Assembly (NCBI GenBank): GCA_031281855.1
Contig: JAITEW010000113.1
Location: 1 to 8,320, forward strand
Direction of reading: 5' to 3'
DNA length: 8,320 bases
Source: Treponema sp.
GTDB lineage: Bacteria > Spirochaetota > Spirochaetia > Treponematales > Breznakiellaceae
The notes beneath the pieces are model-generated. The model was not told where the DNA came from. It worked only from the letters and a program-made list of their open reading frames with translations, and ran no database searches. The translations under genes were made by a program, and so were the position numbers. Shown in pieces: positions 1 through 6,493 of the stretch. How positions within the stretch are numbered: the stretch's first letter is position 1; every line of letters starts with the position of its first letter.

Positions 1-1
1 C

Positions 2-301
2 GCGACCCAGGCTATCGTCTTTAACGGCAACGCCGGTACGATGTACGGCAGCGTTGAGTTACAGCAGGATCTTACGATTCCTTCGGGCAAGACCCTGGGG
101 ATTACGGCAGGCGATACCCTAACCGTTCCCACGGCCAAAACCCTGACCCACGATGGGACTATCAACAACAGCGGGACCATAACCAACGAGGGGGCCATTG
201 ACGGCAGCGGAACCATCAACAACCTGGACGCCGGGACCATCGGCGGTAGCGGCACGATAGCCGGTACTATCACCGTAAACGAACCGGAGCCGGCAGAGTA
301 A
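2..301 (+). CDS. C-terminal part of a repeat-rich surface-type protein (5' end outside window)
   Basis: The reading frame is open from base 2 and stops with TAA at 299-301, leaving 99 visible residues. An ATG at 41 is in frame, but the frame is open upstream of it and has no ribosome binding site there, so the gene almost certainly begins outside the window. The visible part starts with a segment of the type DLTIPSGKTLGITAGDTLTV, then runs into short repeats ending in GTI or GAI with Asn, Gly, Ser and Thr between them, and ends in an acidic EPEPAE tail. Such regular Thr/Gly/Asn-rich repeats are typical of beta-helix or beta-solenoid bacterial surface proteins and adhesins. No membrane anchor, sortase signal or autotransporter barrel follows, so how it is held at the surface is not visible. 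Function is unknown; cell-surface location is inferred from repeat style only. Confidence 0.7.
   Translation, partial: ATQAIVFNGNAGTMYGSVELQQDLTIPSGKTLGITAGDTLTVPTAKTLTHDGTINNSGTITNEGAIDGSGTINNLDAGTIGGSGTIAGTITVNEPEPAE
152..271 (+). repeat. Short in-frame coding repeats (GTI/SGTI units)
   Basis: About seven units of 4-9 residues, each ending in a Thr/Ala-Ile pair, are encoded in tandem: DGTI, NNSGTI, TNEGAI, DGSGTI, a longer unit ending in AGTI, GGSGTI and AGTI. The DNA is degenerate between units but keeps the GG-AC-(C/T)AT(C/A) core. The periodicity fits rungs of a beta-solenoid. Arrays like this often change copy number by slippage or recombination. Confidence 0.6.
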
Positions 302-339
302 CCGGCTTCACCGCAAACGGCGTATGCGCCCGGTAACAG

Positions 340-425
340 GGCGCGCGCTCAGGCGGGCTGTCCCAGGACCCCGGGTCTTTTTGACCGGCAGGTCTTTCGG
401 GGGAGCCCGCCTTTTTTTGCGCGCC
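340..425 (+). terminator. Intrinsic terminator with branched, long-loop stem
   Basis: A perfect 9-bp stem pairs AGGCGGGCT (351-359) with AGCCCGCCT (404-412) and is followed at once by seven T residues (412-418). This fits a rho-independent terminator for the surface-protein gene that ends at 301. The 44-base loop is unusually long and contains its own small hairpin (GGTC 374-377 with GACC 383-386 around TTTTT). An outer stem, GGCGCGC (340-346) with GCGCGCC (419-425), could enclose the whole element and would compete with the T tract. The terminator role is well supported; the outer fold is only a possibility. Confidence 0.65.
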
Positions 426-455
426 ATGAAGCGAGCCCGGAACGCCATGCGCCGA

Positions 456-485
456 TTGTCCGTTGGGGGCTTTTGGCAGTATACT
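456..485 (+). promoter_or_regulatory. Sigma-70-type promoter candidate for the aspartic-protease-like gene
   Basis: TTGTCC (456-461, four of six matches to the -35 consensus) and TATACT (480-485, five of six to the -10 consensus) are 18 bases apart. Transcription would begin near 492, leaving a very short leader that starts about at the AGGAG ribosome binding site (492-496) of the gene at 502. The upstream terminator supports an independent transcription unit. Confidence 0.5.
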
Positions 486-501
486 GAAGACAGGAGCATG
501 T

Positions 502-945
502 ATGGGAACCTTTACGGAAGAAATTACCCTGGCCAATGCCGTGGACATCATTAACGCGCGAAACGGACTTATTCCGGGCACAAAGATTCGTTCCCTTACG
601 GTGGACGCCATGCCCGACACCGGGGCATGGACGCTGATTATTAACGAGGAGATTAGGCAAAAGCTGGGGCTTGCTATCGTGAAAACGGTAGAGTCCAGTC
701 TCGCGGACGGCTCTACCACAGACTACGGTCTGACCGAACCGGTAGAAATCCGCTGGAGAGACCGCGATATCAGCTTACAGGCGGTGGTTATACCCAACGC
801 GGGCGACATTCTTCTGGGCGCGCTGCCCCTGGAAGGCATGGACCTGTACGTTGATCCGGTAAACCAGCGTCTTGCCGGTGTACATGGCGACCGGCGGGTG
901 CACCTGGTCAAATTGTGCCTGACAACCCGGGTTACGCCGAACTAA
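502..945 (+). CDS. Retropepsin-like (clan AA) aspartic protease family protein
   Basis: The product is 147 residues. The ATG at 502 is chosen because AGGAG (492-496) lies five bases before it; a TTG 13 codons upstream lies within the promoter candidate and has no such site. The key motif is DTGA at residues 39-42, after a hydrophobic stretch and followed by WTLIINEEIRQKLGL. This resembles the catalytic Asp-Thr-Gly motif of retroviral-type pepsins, which act as homodimers with one Asp from each chain. A second family signature, ILLG (103-106), matches the hydrophobic-hydrophobic-Gly motif that supports the active site. There is no signal peptide or membrane segment, so it is probably cytoplasmic. 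It appears monocistronic, between two terminator-like hairpins. Substrate and role are unknown, and proteolytic activity is inferred from motifs only. It is not an obvious part of the downstream defence operon. Confidence 0.72.
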   Translation: MGTFTEEITLANAVDIINARNGLIPGTKIRSLTVDAMPDTGAWTLIINEEIRQKLGLAIVKTVESSLADGSTTDYGLTEPVEIRWRDRDISLQAVVIPNAGDILLGALPLEGMDLYVDPVNQRLAGVHGDRRVHLVKLCLTTRVTPN

Positions 946-959
946 AGACCGGTAACCGG

Positions 960-993
960 AAATAGCAGATGAACCGTGTTTTATCTGCTATTT
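960..993 (+). terminator. Long AT-rich hairpin, probable terminator of the protease-like gene
   Basis: AAATAGCAGAT (960-970) pairs perfectly with ATCTGCTATTT (983-993). Three more pairs inward, one of them G-U, give a 14-bp stem around a six-base loop (974-979). It begins 15 bases after the stop codon at 945. It lacks a clean T tract: the right arm ends in TTT and continues ATATG. It may therefore be a weak terminator, a bidirectional one or an mRNA 3'-end stabiliser. It separates the small gene from the promoter of the next operon. Confidence 0.5.
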
Positions 994-1028
994 ATATGCG
1001 TTTCGCCCCCTAACCCCCCTTTTTCCTC

Positions 1029-1057
1029 TTGACAAAGCAAATTGCTTCCCCTACCGT
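1029..1057 (+). promoter_or_regulatory. Candidate promoter of the jet operon
   Basis: A perfect -35 hexamer TTGACA (1029-1034) is followed after 17 bases by TACCGT (1052-1057), which keeps only the first two T/A positions and the final T of the -10 consensus. The predicted transcription start falls about at 1064, the jetA ATG itself, so the mRNA would be leaderless or nearly so. A pyrimidine-rich tract (1001-1030) lies just upstream. The -35 box is convincing; the -10 box is weak. Confidence 0.42.
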
Positions 1058-1063
1058 AAAACA

Positions 1064-2665
1064 ATGTCTCCAGGGTCAGGTGTTTTTTCCGTATTGCCGG
1101 ATAATTTTTTCTCTCCCCTGGCATGGGTGAACAAGCAGCACTATGCGGCGCTGCTGGTGCTTTACTACCGGCTTTTCCAGGAGAACACCAGGGGGCTTGA
1201 ACGGGAACTGGTGATCCGCGAATTTACGGCCTATCTGACGCTCCACAGGGACGCGCTGGCGGACGAAGGCGAAGGGGACGCTGAAGGGGATAGTGAAACC
1301 CGCGCCGCCGGGGCGGGTCCGCGGATCGCTGAAGACAAACAAAGCGCCGGGGAGCTGGATTTCGGAGACAGCACAACGCTGGCTTCAAAGGAAGTCGGGA
1401 ACAGCGGCGCTGCCGGCGCAGGCGCGCCCGGAGGGGGCCGGTTGTTTGACGAGCGCGACGCGGCGAACCGGTTTCTGCGCAGGCTCATCAGCGCCGGCTG
1501 GCTTGGGGAGGAAACGCTTGCGGATTTTACCCGGGTCGTCAATATCACCCCCTGGGGCAAGCCTTTTTTTGAATCTCTCGTGAAAGTTGACGAAGGGCTC
1601 AAAACCGAATACGAAAGCCATGTGGTAAATGTCTATTCTTCACTCTGCGGAGAGACGGTAAAGGAGAACGGCCACTTCATGGTTCTCAACGCGCGGGAAG
1701 AGGCCCGAGCCCTTATCGATTCCCTCAAAGTGTTATCCCAGAGTATCAAGGGCTATTACGACGCGCTGAACGCCGAAGAGGTGCGGTCCAGGGCCAGCGA
1801 GGTTCTGCACGAACACTACGACCTCTATGCCGGGGAGGTTCTGGACAAGGCTTATAAACGTCTCAAAACATCGGACAATGTTTCCCGCTACCGCCAGAGT
1901 ATTTTCAGGCAAGTCGCGGCGCTGCTTGGCGATGAAGCGTGGCTTAACGAAAGCGCGGGCAAATACCTCAGAATACTTCAGACCACCAGGGAGGACTGCC
2001 GGAAACGGCTTGTATCCATGCTTGAGGATATACGGGACGATCTCCGTTCGGTTGATCCTATGGAAGACGATATTGACAAGCGGAACGCCGAGTATTCCCG
2101 CCAAAGCATTGAAATTATCAAGGCCCATATAGAGCCTGACAGTACTGTTGCGGGCAAACTGGGGATCCTGACAAAAGCCGTTTACACCGGCAACGAGGAG
2201 CTTCAGAAGCAGCTTGCCCACGGCGTCTACCGCGTCAGTTTTCTTTCCCCGTCTTCCCTGGTTTTCCGCACCCAGCGTGAAGAGGGGAATTTCCAGCCCC
2301 AGGTTTCCAAAGCCGACCTCGAAGCCCTCTCGAAAACCGAAGAGGAGTTTTTCACGCGCATGCGCCGCAGGCTCTCAATAAAACGCATCAACGCCTGGCT
2401 TGATGAACAAGGCGGCCGGGACCGGCAGGTGCTCTTCCCTGCGGATCTTATCAATAATGAAGATTCTTTTATCCGGTTTGTCTACGCACTGCTTTACGGC
2501 GATTCCCGGAAAGATTTTATGTATGCTGTTGAGGATGAGTTCCCGGTCGAAGCCGGAACTTCCGCGAAAACTACAAAATCGGTAAGCGCAGCAGGTTACG
2601 CGGTTCCTGATATACGGTTCAGAAAGAAAGAAAAGAAGGAAGCGAAGCGTGAATCAGGATCTTGA
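1064..2665 (+). CDS. jetA: Wadjet defence system subunit JetA (kleisin-like)
   Basis: The product is 533 residues and is the first gene of the four-gene operon. In Wadjet complexes JetA is the kleisin that links the SMC heads and recruits JetB. The start GVFSVLPDNFFSPLAW (residues 6-21) with the helix after it resembles the N-terminus of DUF5716-type JetA proteins, by recollection. A winged-helix-like region seems split: residues 22-64 and 127-162 flank a low-complexity insertion (about 65-126, rich in Ala, Gly, Asp, Glu and Ser). Mostly helical segments follow (about 175-385), then a compact C-terminal domain (about 390-495) and a basic tail beginning YAVPDIRFRKK. The ATG at 1064 is the only usable start, because upstream codons back to a stop at 953-955 include no ATG, GTG or TTG. 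No Shine-Dalgarno sequence precedes it. The gene overlaps jetB by 17 bases. The JetA call rests heavily on the context. Confidence 0.82.
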   Translation: MSPGSGVFSVLPDNFFSPLAWVNKQHYAALLVLYYRLFQENTRGLERELVIREFTAYLTLHRDALADEGEGDAEGDSETRAAGAGPRIAEDKQSAGELDFGDSTTLASKEVGNSGAAGAGAPGGGRLFDERDAANRFLRRLISAGWLGEETLADFTRVVNITPWGKPFFESLVKVDEGLKTEYESHVVNVYSSLCGETVKENGHFMVLNAREEARALIDSLKVLSQSIKGYYDALNAEEVRSRASEVLHEHYDLYAGEVLDKAYKRLKTSDNVSRYRQSIFRQVAALLGDEAWLNESAGKYLRILQTTREDCRKRLVSMLEDIRDDLRSVDPMEDDIDKRNAEYSRQSIEIIKAHIEPDSTVAGKLGILTKAVYTGNEELQKQLAHGVYRVSFLSPSSLVFRTQREEGNFQPQVSKADLEALSKTEEEFFTRMRRRLSIKRINAWLDEQGGRDRQVLFPADLINNEDSFIRFVYALLYGDSRKDFMYAVEDEFPVEAGTSAKTTKSVSAAGYAVPDIRFRKKEKKEAKRESGS

Positions 2666-3284
2666 CGCTCTCACTCTGATCCGGGATCTGTCAGCCGGTG
2701 AATTCGAACTTTTTAAGTCCGCCCTCCATATACTTACATCCAAGACCTTTATTATCCGGGGTATCGATAAGGAACGGGAAATTTACGATTTCGCTATCAG
2801 GAACATGGCCCTCTTTGACGCATGGTTTTCCTGCATGGATGCTTCCCTTGTCCGCGACGAGAGCCTCGGGATCATCGCCTTTCGGGGCTCAGGAAAAACA
2901 AGACTGTATTTTTCCCGTGAAGAACTATGCGGGGTCCTGGTCCTGCGGCATCTATACGAAGATAAAAAAAATGAAGTTTCACTTACGGCGTTTCCTGTTG
3001 CCGCCTTATCGGAGTTTCAGCAGAAGTACAACGCCCTGACCGGCGGGGAGATCAAAAAAACCGCGCTTGTCAACATGCTGCGGCGCCTTTCTTCGTGCAA
3101 ACTCATAACGCTCAGTTCCCAGGACTACGCGGACCCTGAAGGGCTTATCCAGTTGTATCCGAGCATACCGTTAAGCATCGACCGCGCGGCCCTGGACGAA
3201 GGCATAGCCTTCCTGGAGAACAAGGCCCCGGGCGCCGGGGAGGACGATGCGGACGCTTCAGCTTTAACAGAGGGCGAATCATGA
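2649..3284 (+). CDS. jetB: Wadjet defence system subunit JetB (KITE-like)
   Basis: The product is 211 residues, in the usual range for JetB, the small KITE-type winged-helix subunit that binds the kleisin JetA and helps form the SMC core. It starts with GTG at 2649, with AAGGA at 2636-2640 eight bases before it, and overlaps the end of jetA by 17 bases, which suggests translational coupling. The N-terminal part (about 10-60) is helical and contains FKSALHILTSKTFIIRGIDK. Residues about 74-105 read as strands followed by a helix (LYFSREELCGVLVLRHLYED), a typical JetB segment. A second winged-helix part (about 118-175) follows, and the last 20 residues are acidic and probably flexible. It resembles the DUF6063/DUF4194 kind of JetB; which one I cannot settle. 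The assignment comes from size, position and this segment. Confidence 0.82.
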   Translation: MNQDLDALTLIRDLSAGEFELFKSALHILTSKTFIIRGIDKEREIYDFAIRNMALFDAWFSCMDASLVRDESLGIIAFRGSGKTRLYFSREELCGVLVLRHLYEDKKNEVSLTAFPVAALSEFQQKYNALTGGEIKKTALVNMLRRLSSCKLITLSSQDYADPEGLIQLYPSIPLSIDRAALDEGIAFLENKAPGAGEDDADASALTEGES

Positions 3285-6200
3285 TCACCCTGCAACGCCT
3301 CAGGCTTGTTAACTGGCATAACTTTGAGGACACGGTGATAGAGATCGGAAACCGCTGCCTTCTGGCAGGGGATAACGGTTCGGGCAAATCCACGGTTATC
3401 GACGCCATCCAGTACGTGCTGGCGGCGAATCTCAGGATGGCCAAATTCAACTCAGCCGCAGAGGAACGGCGGGGAGGGGGGAGGGACCTTATGGGCTATG
3501 TGCGCTGCAAGCTCGGCAGCGACGCCACCGAGTACCGCCGGGGCGACACTGTGGCTCATGTCATGCTTGAGTTTCAGACCAGCGGCCCTCATGCGGGCTT
3601 TGCCTGCGGCGTCTGTATCGAAGCTTATAAGGACAACCATTACACCGAACATTTCTGGACCGGCTCCGGTATTTCTATCAGAGACATCCCGGTCTGTTCG
3701 GAACAAGGCCCTGACGGCGTAAAGGCTCCCCTGGTTTTCCGGCAGATCAAAATCATTTTTAATGAACTGAAAATCGAACCCTATGAAGCGAAACGGCTTT
3801 ATCTGCGGGACCTGACCAACAGGCTGGGGGTGTTCAAACGGCAGCAGCAGGACCCGAACCCATACCTTGATTCCCTCACCCGTTCCATCGGTTTTAAACC
3901 TCTGGATTCTATCGATCAATTTGTGTGCGAATATATTCTTGAAGAGAACCCCGTATCCATCCAGGACATGAAGCAGAACCTTGAAAACTACAAGGAAGCA
4001 GACCGGCAGGCAAAGGGGGCAATCGCGAAAATAGCGCATTTGAAAAAGATCTGCGCTAAAGCTGCTGAATGGCGGAACTACGACGGTCTTATCCTCAAGC
4101 AGGAATATTTAAAGCTCAGGATAGAGCTGGAGAACGAAAAACAAAACAAGGACAACGTCTCCCGGCAGCTTGTGGAAACCCAAAATAAACTGGATTTTGT
4201 TAACCGCGAAATTGCTTCTTTTAATCAAAAGCTCCAGGATCTGGAACACGAACTCCGGGCTGTGGACATGAGCCTTGCGGCCAGCGACGCGCACCGGCTG
4301 TACGAGGAAATAAGCGGCCGTATCAAACGGCTCGAAAACGATCTCGCTGCTGACGAAGAAAGAAGCGTCCGTTACGGCGGGCTTAAAGCCCAGTGCGAAG
4401 CTTTGCTGGGCCGTTCTATTTCCGAACAGTTTGACGATGAAAGCGCCGCTGTTGCATCTGAGGCGAAGAAGTATCAGGATGAAAAATACGCCGCAGGAAA
4501 AAGGCGGGAAGAAGCCGCAGAGAGCCTTAAAGAGATTCGCGGCGAGCTGGCGGACCTTGAACGGGGCATACTCCGGTACCCCGACGCGCCGCGGGAACTC
4601 AGGGGCGCGCTGGAAAAAGCGGGCATTGACGCCTTCTTTTTGGCAGAAGCCGCGGAGATTACCGACCCGGACTGGGTGGATGCCGTGGAAGGCTGGCTCA
4701 ACACCCGGCGCTTCGCGGTTCTTGTGGATCCGAAAAATTTTCAGAAAGCCCTGGAAGTCTACGACCGCCTGCCCCGCTCCGTCGCCGGGGCCTTTATCCC
4801 TAATATCGAAAAAATGCGCGGCGCCAAAACGGCGCCGGGGAGCCTTGCGGAGCTGGTCCGGGCCAACGGCTATGCGCGTATCTACATTGATTACACCCTG
4901 GGAAAGGTGATGCGGGCGGATATTTCAAACCTCAAACAGTACGACTCTGCGGTGACCAAAGAGTGTATGACCTACACAGGCCATACCGCTTCCAGGATAA
5001 GGGAAGACGTGTACCGCCGCCATTACCTGGGCCGCGCCGCCCTGGAAGAACGGCGGAAATTCCTGGCTGCCGAGGCGGAACGGGTCGGGGCCGATCTTGC
5101 AAAGGCCGAAAAAGAAGAGCGTGAAGCCGCGGGGCGCGAAGACTGCTGCGGCAGGGTCCTCCGCTTCCTGCCGGAGTTGAAGTATCTCTTCCCCTCACTT
5201 GCGGCCGCAGAAGCCCGCAAAAACGATCTCGCAAAAGCGCGGGAAGAACTTGCCGCAGTGGACACCCAGTCGTTCCGGGAGCTTGAGGACAAACGCAAAG
5301 ACCTGGAAGGGCAGTTGTCATTATTAAAAGAAAGCAGCAACTCTGCACACACAACAGCCGGGGCCTTACTCGACAAATTGGCCTCTTCCCAGGACGCGCT
5401 GGATCAATTCACCCGTTTGGCGGAAGAGAAAAAAGAGGCTGTCAGAAATTTCGGAACCGAACACCCCCTTATGCTGGCTGACTGCGAAGCTTATGCTGAA
5501 AAGCGGTTTTCCGAAGTTTCTGTCGCCGAGCTTGCTAACACCTACGAGTCCACCCTGAAAGGATTCAGGAGCCGTACCGAGTCCCTCAAAAAGGAATACA
5601 ACAAACTGGCTGCAGATTACGAACAGGAGTTCCACCACTGGCTGGGCATGGAGCCTTCGGAAAATGCCGAGGCCGAAACCTTGTTGAAACGGCTTGAGAC
5701 TTCCGAGCTGCCTGAGTACCGGGAAAAGATCGCCAGGGCCTATCAGGACGCTGAAAAAGAATTCAAGGAGCATTTTATTTCCCGCCTGAACGAGCACATT
5801 GAAGAGGCCAAAGAAAGTTTCAGCGAGATCAACGAGATCCTCCGTACCCTGCATTTCGGGCGGGACCAGTACCGCTTCACGCTGGAGGAACTAAGCGAAC
5901 GGAAGGGGCAGATCGAAGCCATCAGGCAGGCGGCCAGGATACCGTCCGCAGAGGACGGCCTCTTTTCCCAGCTTGCCGATTCCGGGGAACGCAAAGCCGC
6001 CCAGGATCTCTTTGACCGCATCCTCTATTCTCCGCTGGACTCCAAAGAACTGCGGGACATCTGCGATTACCGCACCTACTTCCATTACGACATCAGGATC
6101 AGGGAAACCGACAACATCGACGAAAGCACCGGTATTGCCGTTGAGCTTTCCCTGTCCAGGGTGCTGAAAGAAAAATCCGGCGGCGAATCCCAGACCCCCT

Positions 6201-6493
6201 ACTATGTGGCCATTGCCGCCAGCTTCTACCGTTTTTACAAGGCCAGGCCGGAAAGCACCGTGCGCCTTGTGATCTTTGACGAAGCCTTTAACCGCATGGA
6301 CGATGAACGTATCGGCAAGATCCTCTCGTTCTACAATAACCTGAACCTCCAGATCATCACTTCAGTCCCGCCTGAAAAGATTGAGGCTATCGGCCCTTAC
6401 ATGGACCGCATCAATGTCATAAGCCGCTTTGGCAGCGCCGTGAAAGTCCGGGACTGCCACATTGATACTATAGACCAGGATACCGCAGAATGA
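3281..6493 (+). CDS. jetC: Wadjet defence system subunit JetC (SMC/MukB-like ATPase)
   Basis: The product is 1070 residues and is the motor of the Wadjet condensin; in studied systems dimers of JetC extrude DNA loops using ATP. The N-terminal head carries Walker A, GDNGSGKST (residues 30-38), after the conserved LRLVNWHNF. Long charged coiled coils occupy about 235-430 and 585-880. Between them, about 440-580, is a hinge-like domain containing WVDAVEGWLNTRRFAVLV and ending at GHTASRI. The C-terminal head has the ABC signature KSGGESQT (965-972) and Walker B VIFDEAF (997-1003), with catalytic Glu1001 and D-loop-like NRMD (1004-1007). All ATPase motifs are intact. The gene starts at an ATG overlapping the jetB stop by four bases (ATGA), with AGAGGG (3269-3274) six bases before it. 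The family is COG4913-like, related to MukB and SbcC. Rad50/SbcC is less likely, because no zinc-hook CxxC sits at the hinge and the neighbours are the other jet genes. Confidence 0.93.
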   Translation: MITLQRLRLVNWHNFEDTVIEIGNRCLLAGDNGSGKSTVIDAIQYVLAANLRMAKFNSAAEERRGGGRDLMGYVRCKLGSDATEYRRGDTVAHVMLEFQTSGPHAGFACGVCIEAYKDNHYTEHFWTGSGISIRDIPVCSEQGPDGVKAPLVFRQIKIIFNELKIEPYEAKRLYLRDLTNRLGVFKRQQQDPNPYLDSLTRSIGFKPLDSIDQFVCEYILEENPVSIQDMKQNLENYKEADRQAKGAIAKIAHLKKICAKAAEWRNYDGLILKQEYLKLRIELENEKQNKDNVSRQLVETQNKLDFVNREIASFNQKLQDLEHELRAVDMSLAASDAHRLYEEISGRIKRLENDLAADEERSVRYGGLKAQCEALLGRSISEQFDDESAAVASEAKKYQDEKYAAGKRREEAAESLKEIRGELADLERGILRYPDAPRELRGALEKAGIDAFFLAEAAEITDPDWVDAVEGWLNTRRFAVLVDPKNFQKALEVYDRLPRSVAGAFIPNIEKMRGAKTAPGSLAELVRANGYARIYIDYTLGKVMRADISNLKQYDSAVTKECMTYTGHTASRIREDVYRRHYLGRAALEERRKFLAAEAERVGADLAKAEKEEREAAGREDCCGRVLRFLPELKYLFPSLAAAEARKNDLAKAREELAAVDTQSFRELEDKRKDLEGQLSLLKESSNSAHTTAGALLDKLASSQDALDQFTRLAEEKKEAVRNFGTEHPLMLADCEAYAEKRFSEVSVAELANTYESTLKGFRSRTESLKKEYNKLAADYEQEFHHWLGMEPSENAEAETLLKRLETSELPEYREKIARAYQDAEKEFKEHFISRLNEHIEEAKESFSEINEILRTLHFGRDQYRFTLEELSERKGQIEAIRQAARIPSAEDGLFSQLADSGERKAAQDLFDRILYSPLDSKELRDICDYRTYFHYDIRIRETDNIDESTGIAVELSLSRVLKEKSGGESQTPYYVAIAASFYRFYKARPESTVRLVIFDEAFNRMDDERIGKILSFYNNLNLQIITSVPPEKIEAIGPYMDRINVISRFGSAVKVRDCHIDTIDQDTAE

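Noticed and set aside
463..501. TTG-initiated 13-codon extension of the protease-like gene
   Set aside because: The extension overlaps the promoter candidate and lacks a ribosome binding site, while ATG 502 has AGGAG at good spacing and resembles the family start.
924..933. 10-base palindrome AACCCGGGTT at the end of the protease-like gene, near CCGGTAACCGG (949-959)
   Set aside because: Short CCGG-rich palindromes are common in this GC-rich sequence, and neither lies at a promoter position, so I do not call an operator.
2883..2900. RGSGKT in JetB (residues 79-84) looks like part of a P-loop
   Set aside because: The Gly required five positions before the GKT glycine is Ala, no Walker B partner is seen, and JetB proteins are not ATPases. 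I take it as chance.
3452..4039. 195-codon open frame on the minus strand over jetC
   Set aside because: It is the antisense of the conserved N-terminal ATPase region, has no domain I recognise and no regulatory signals.
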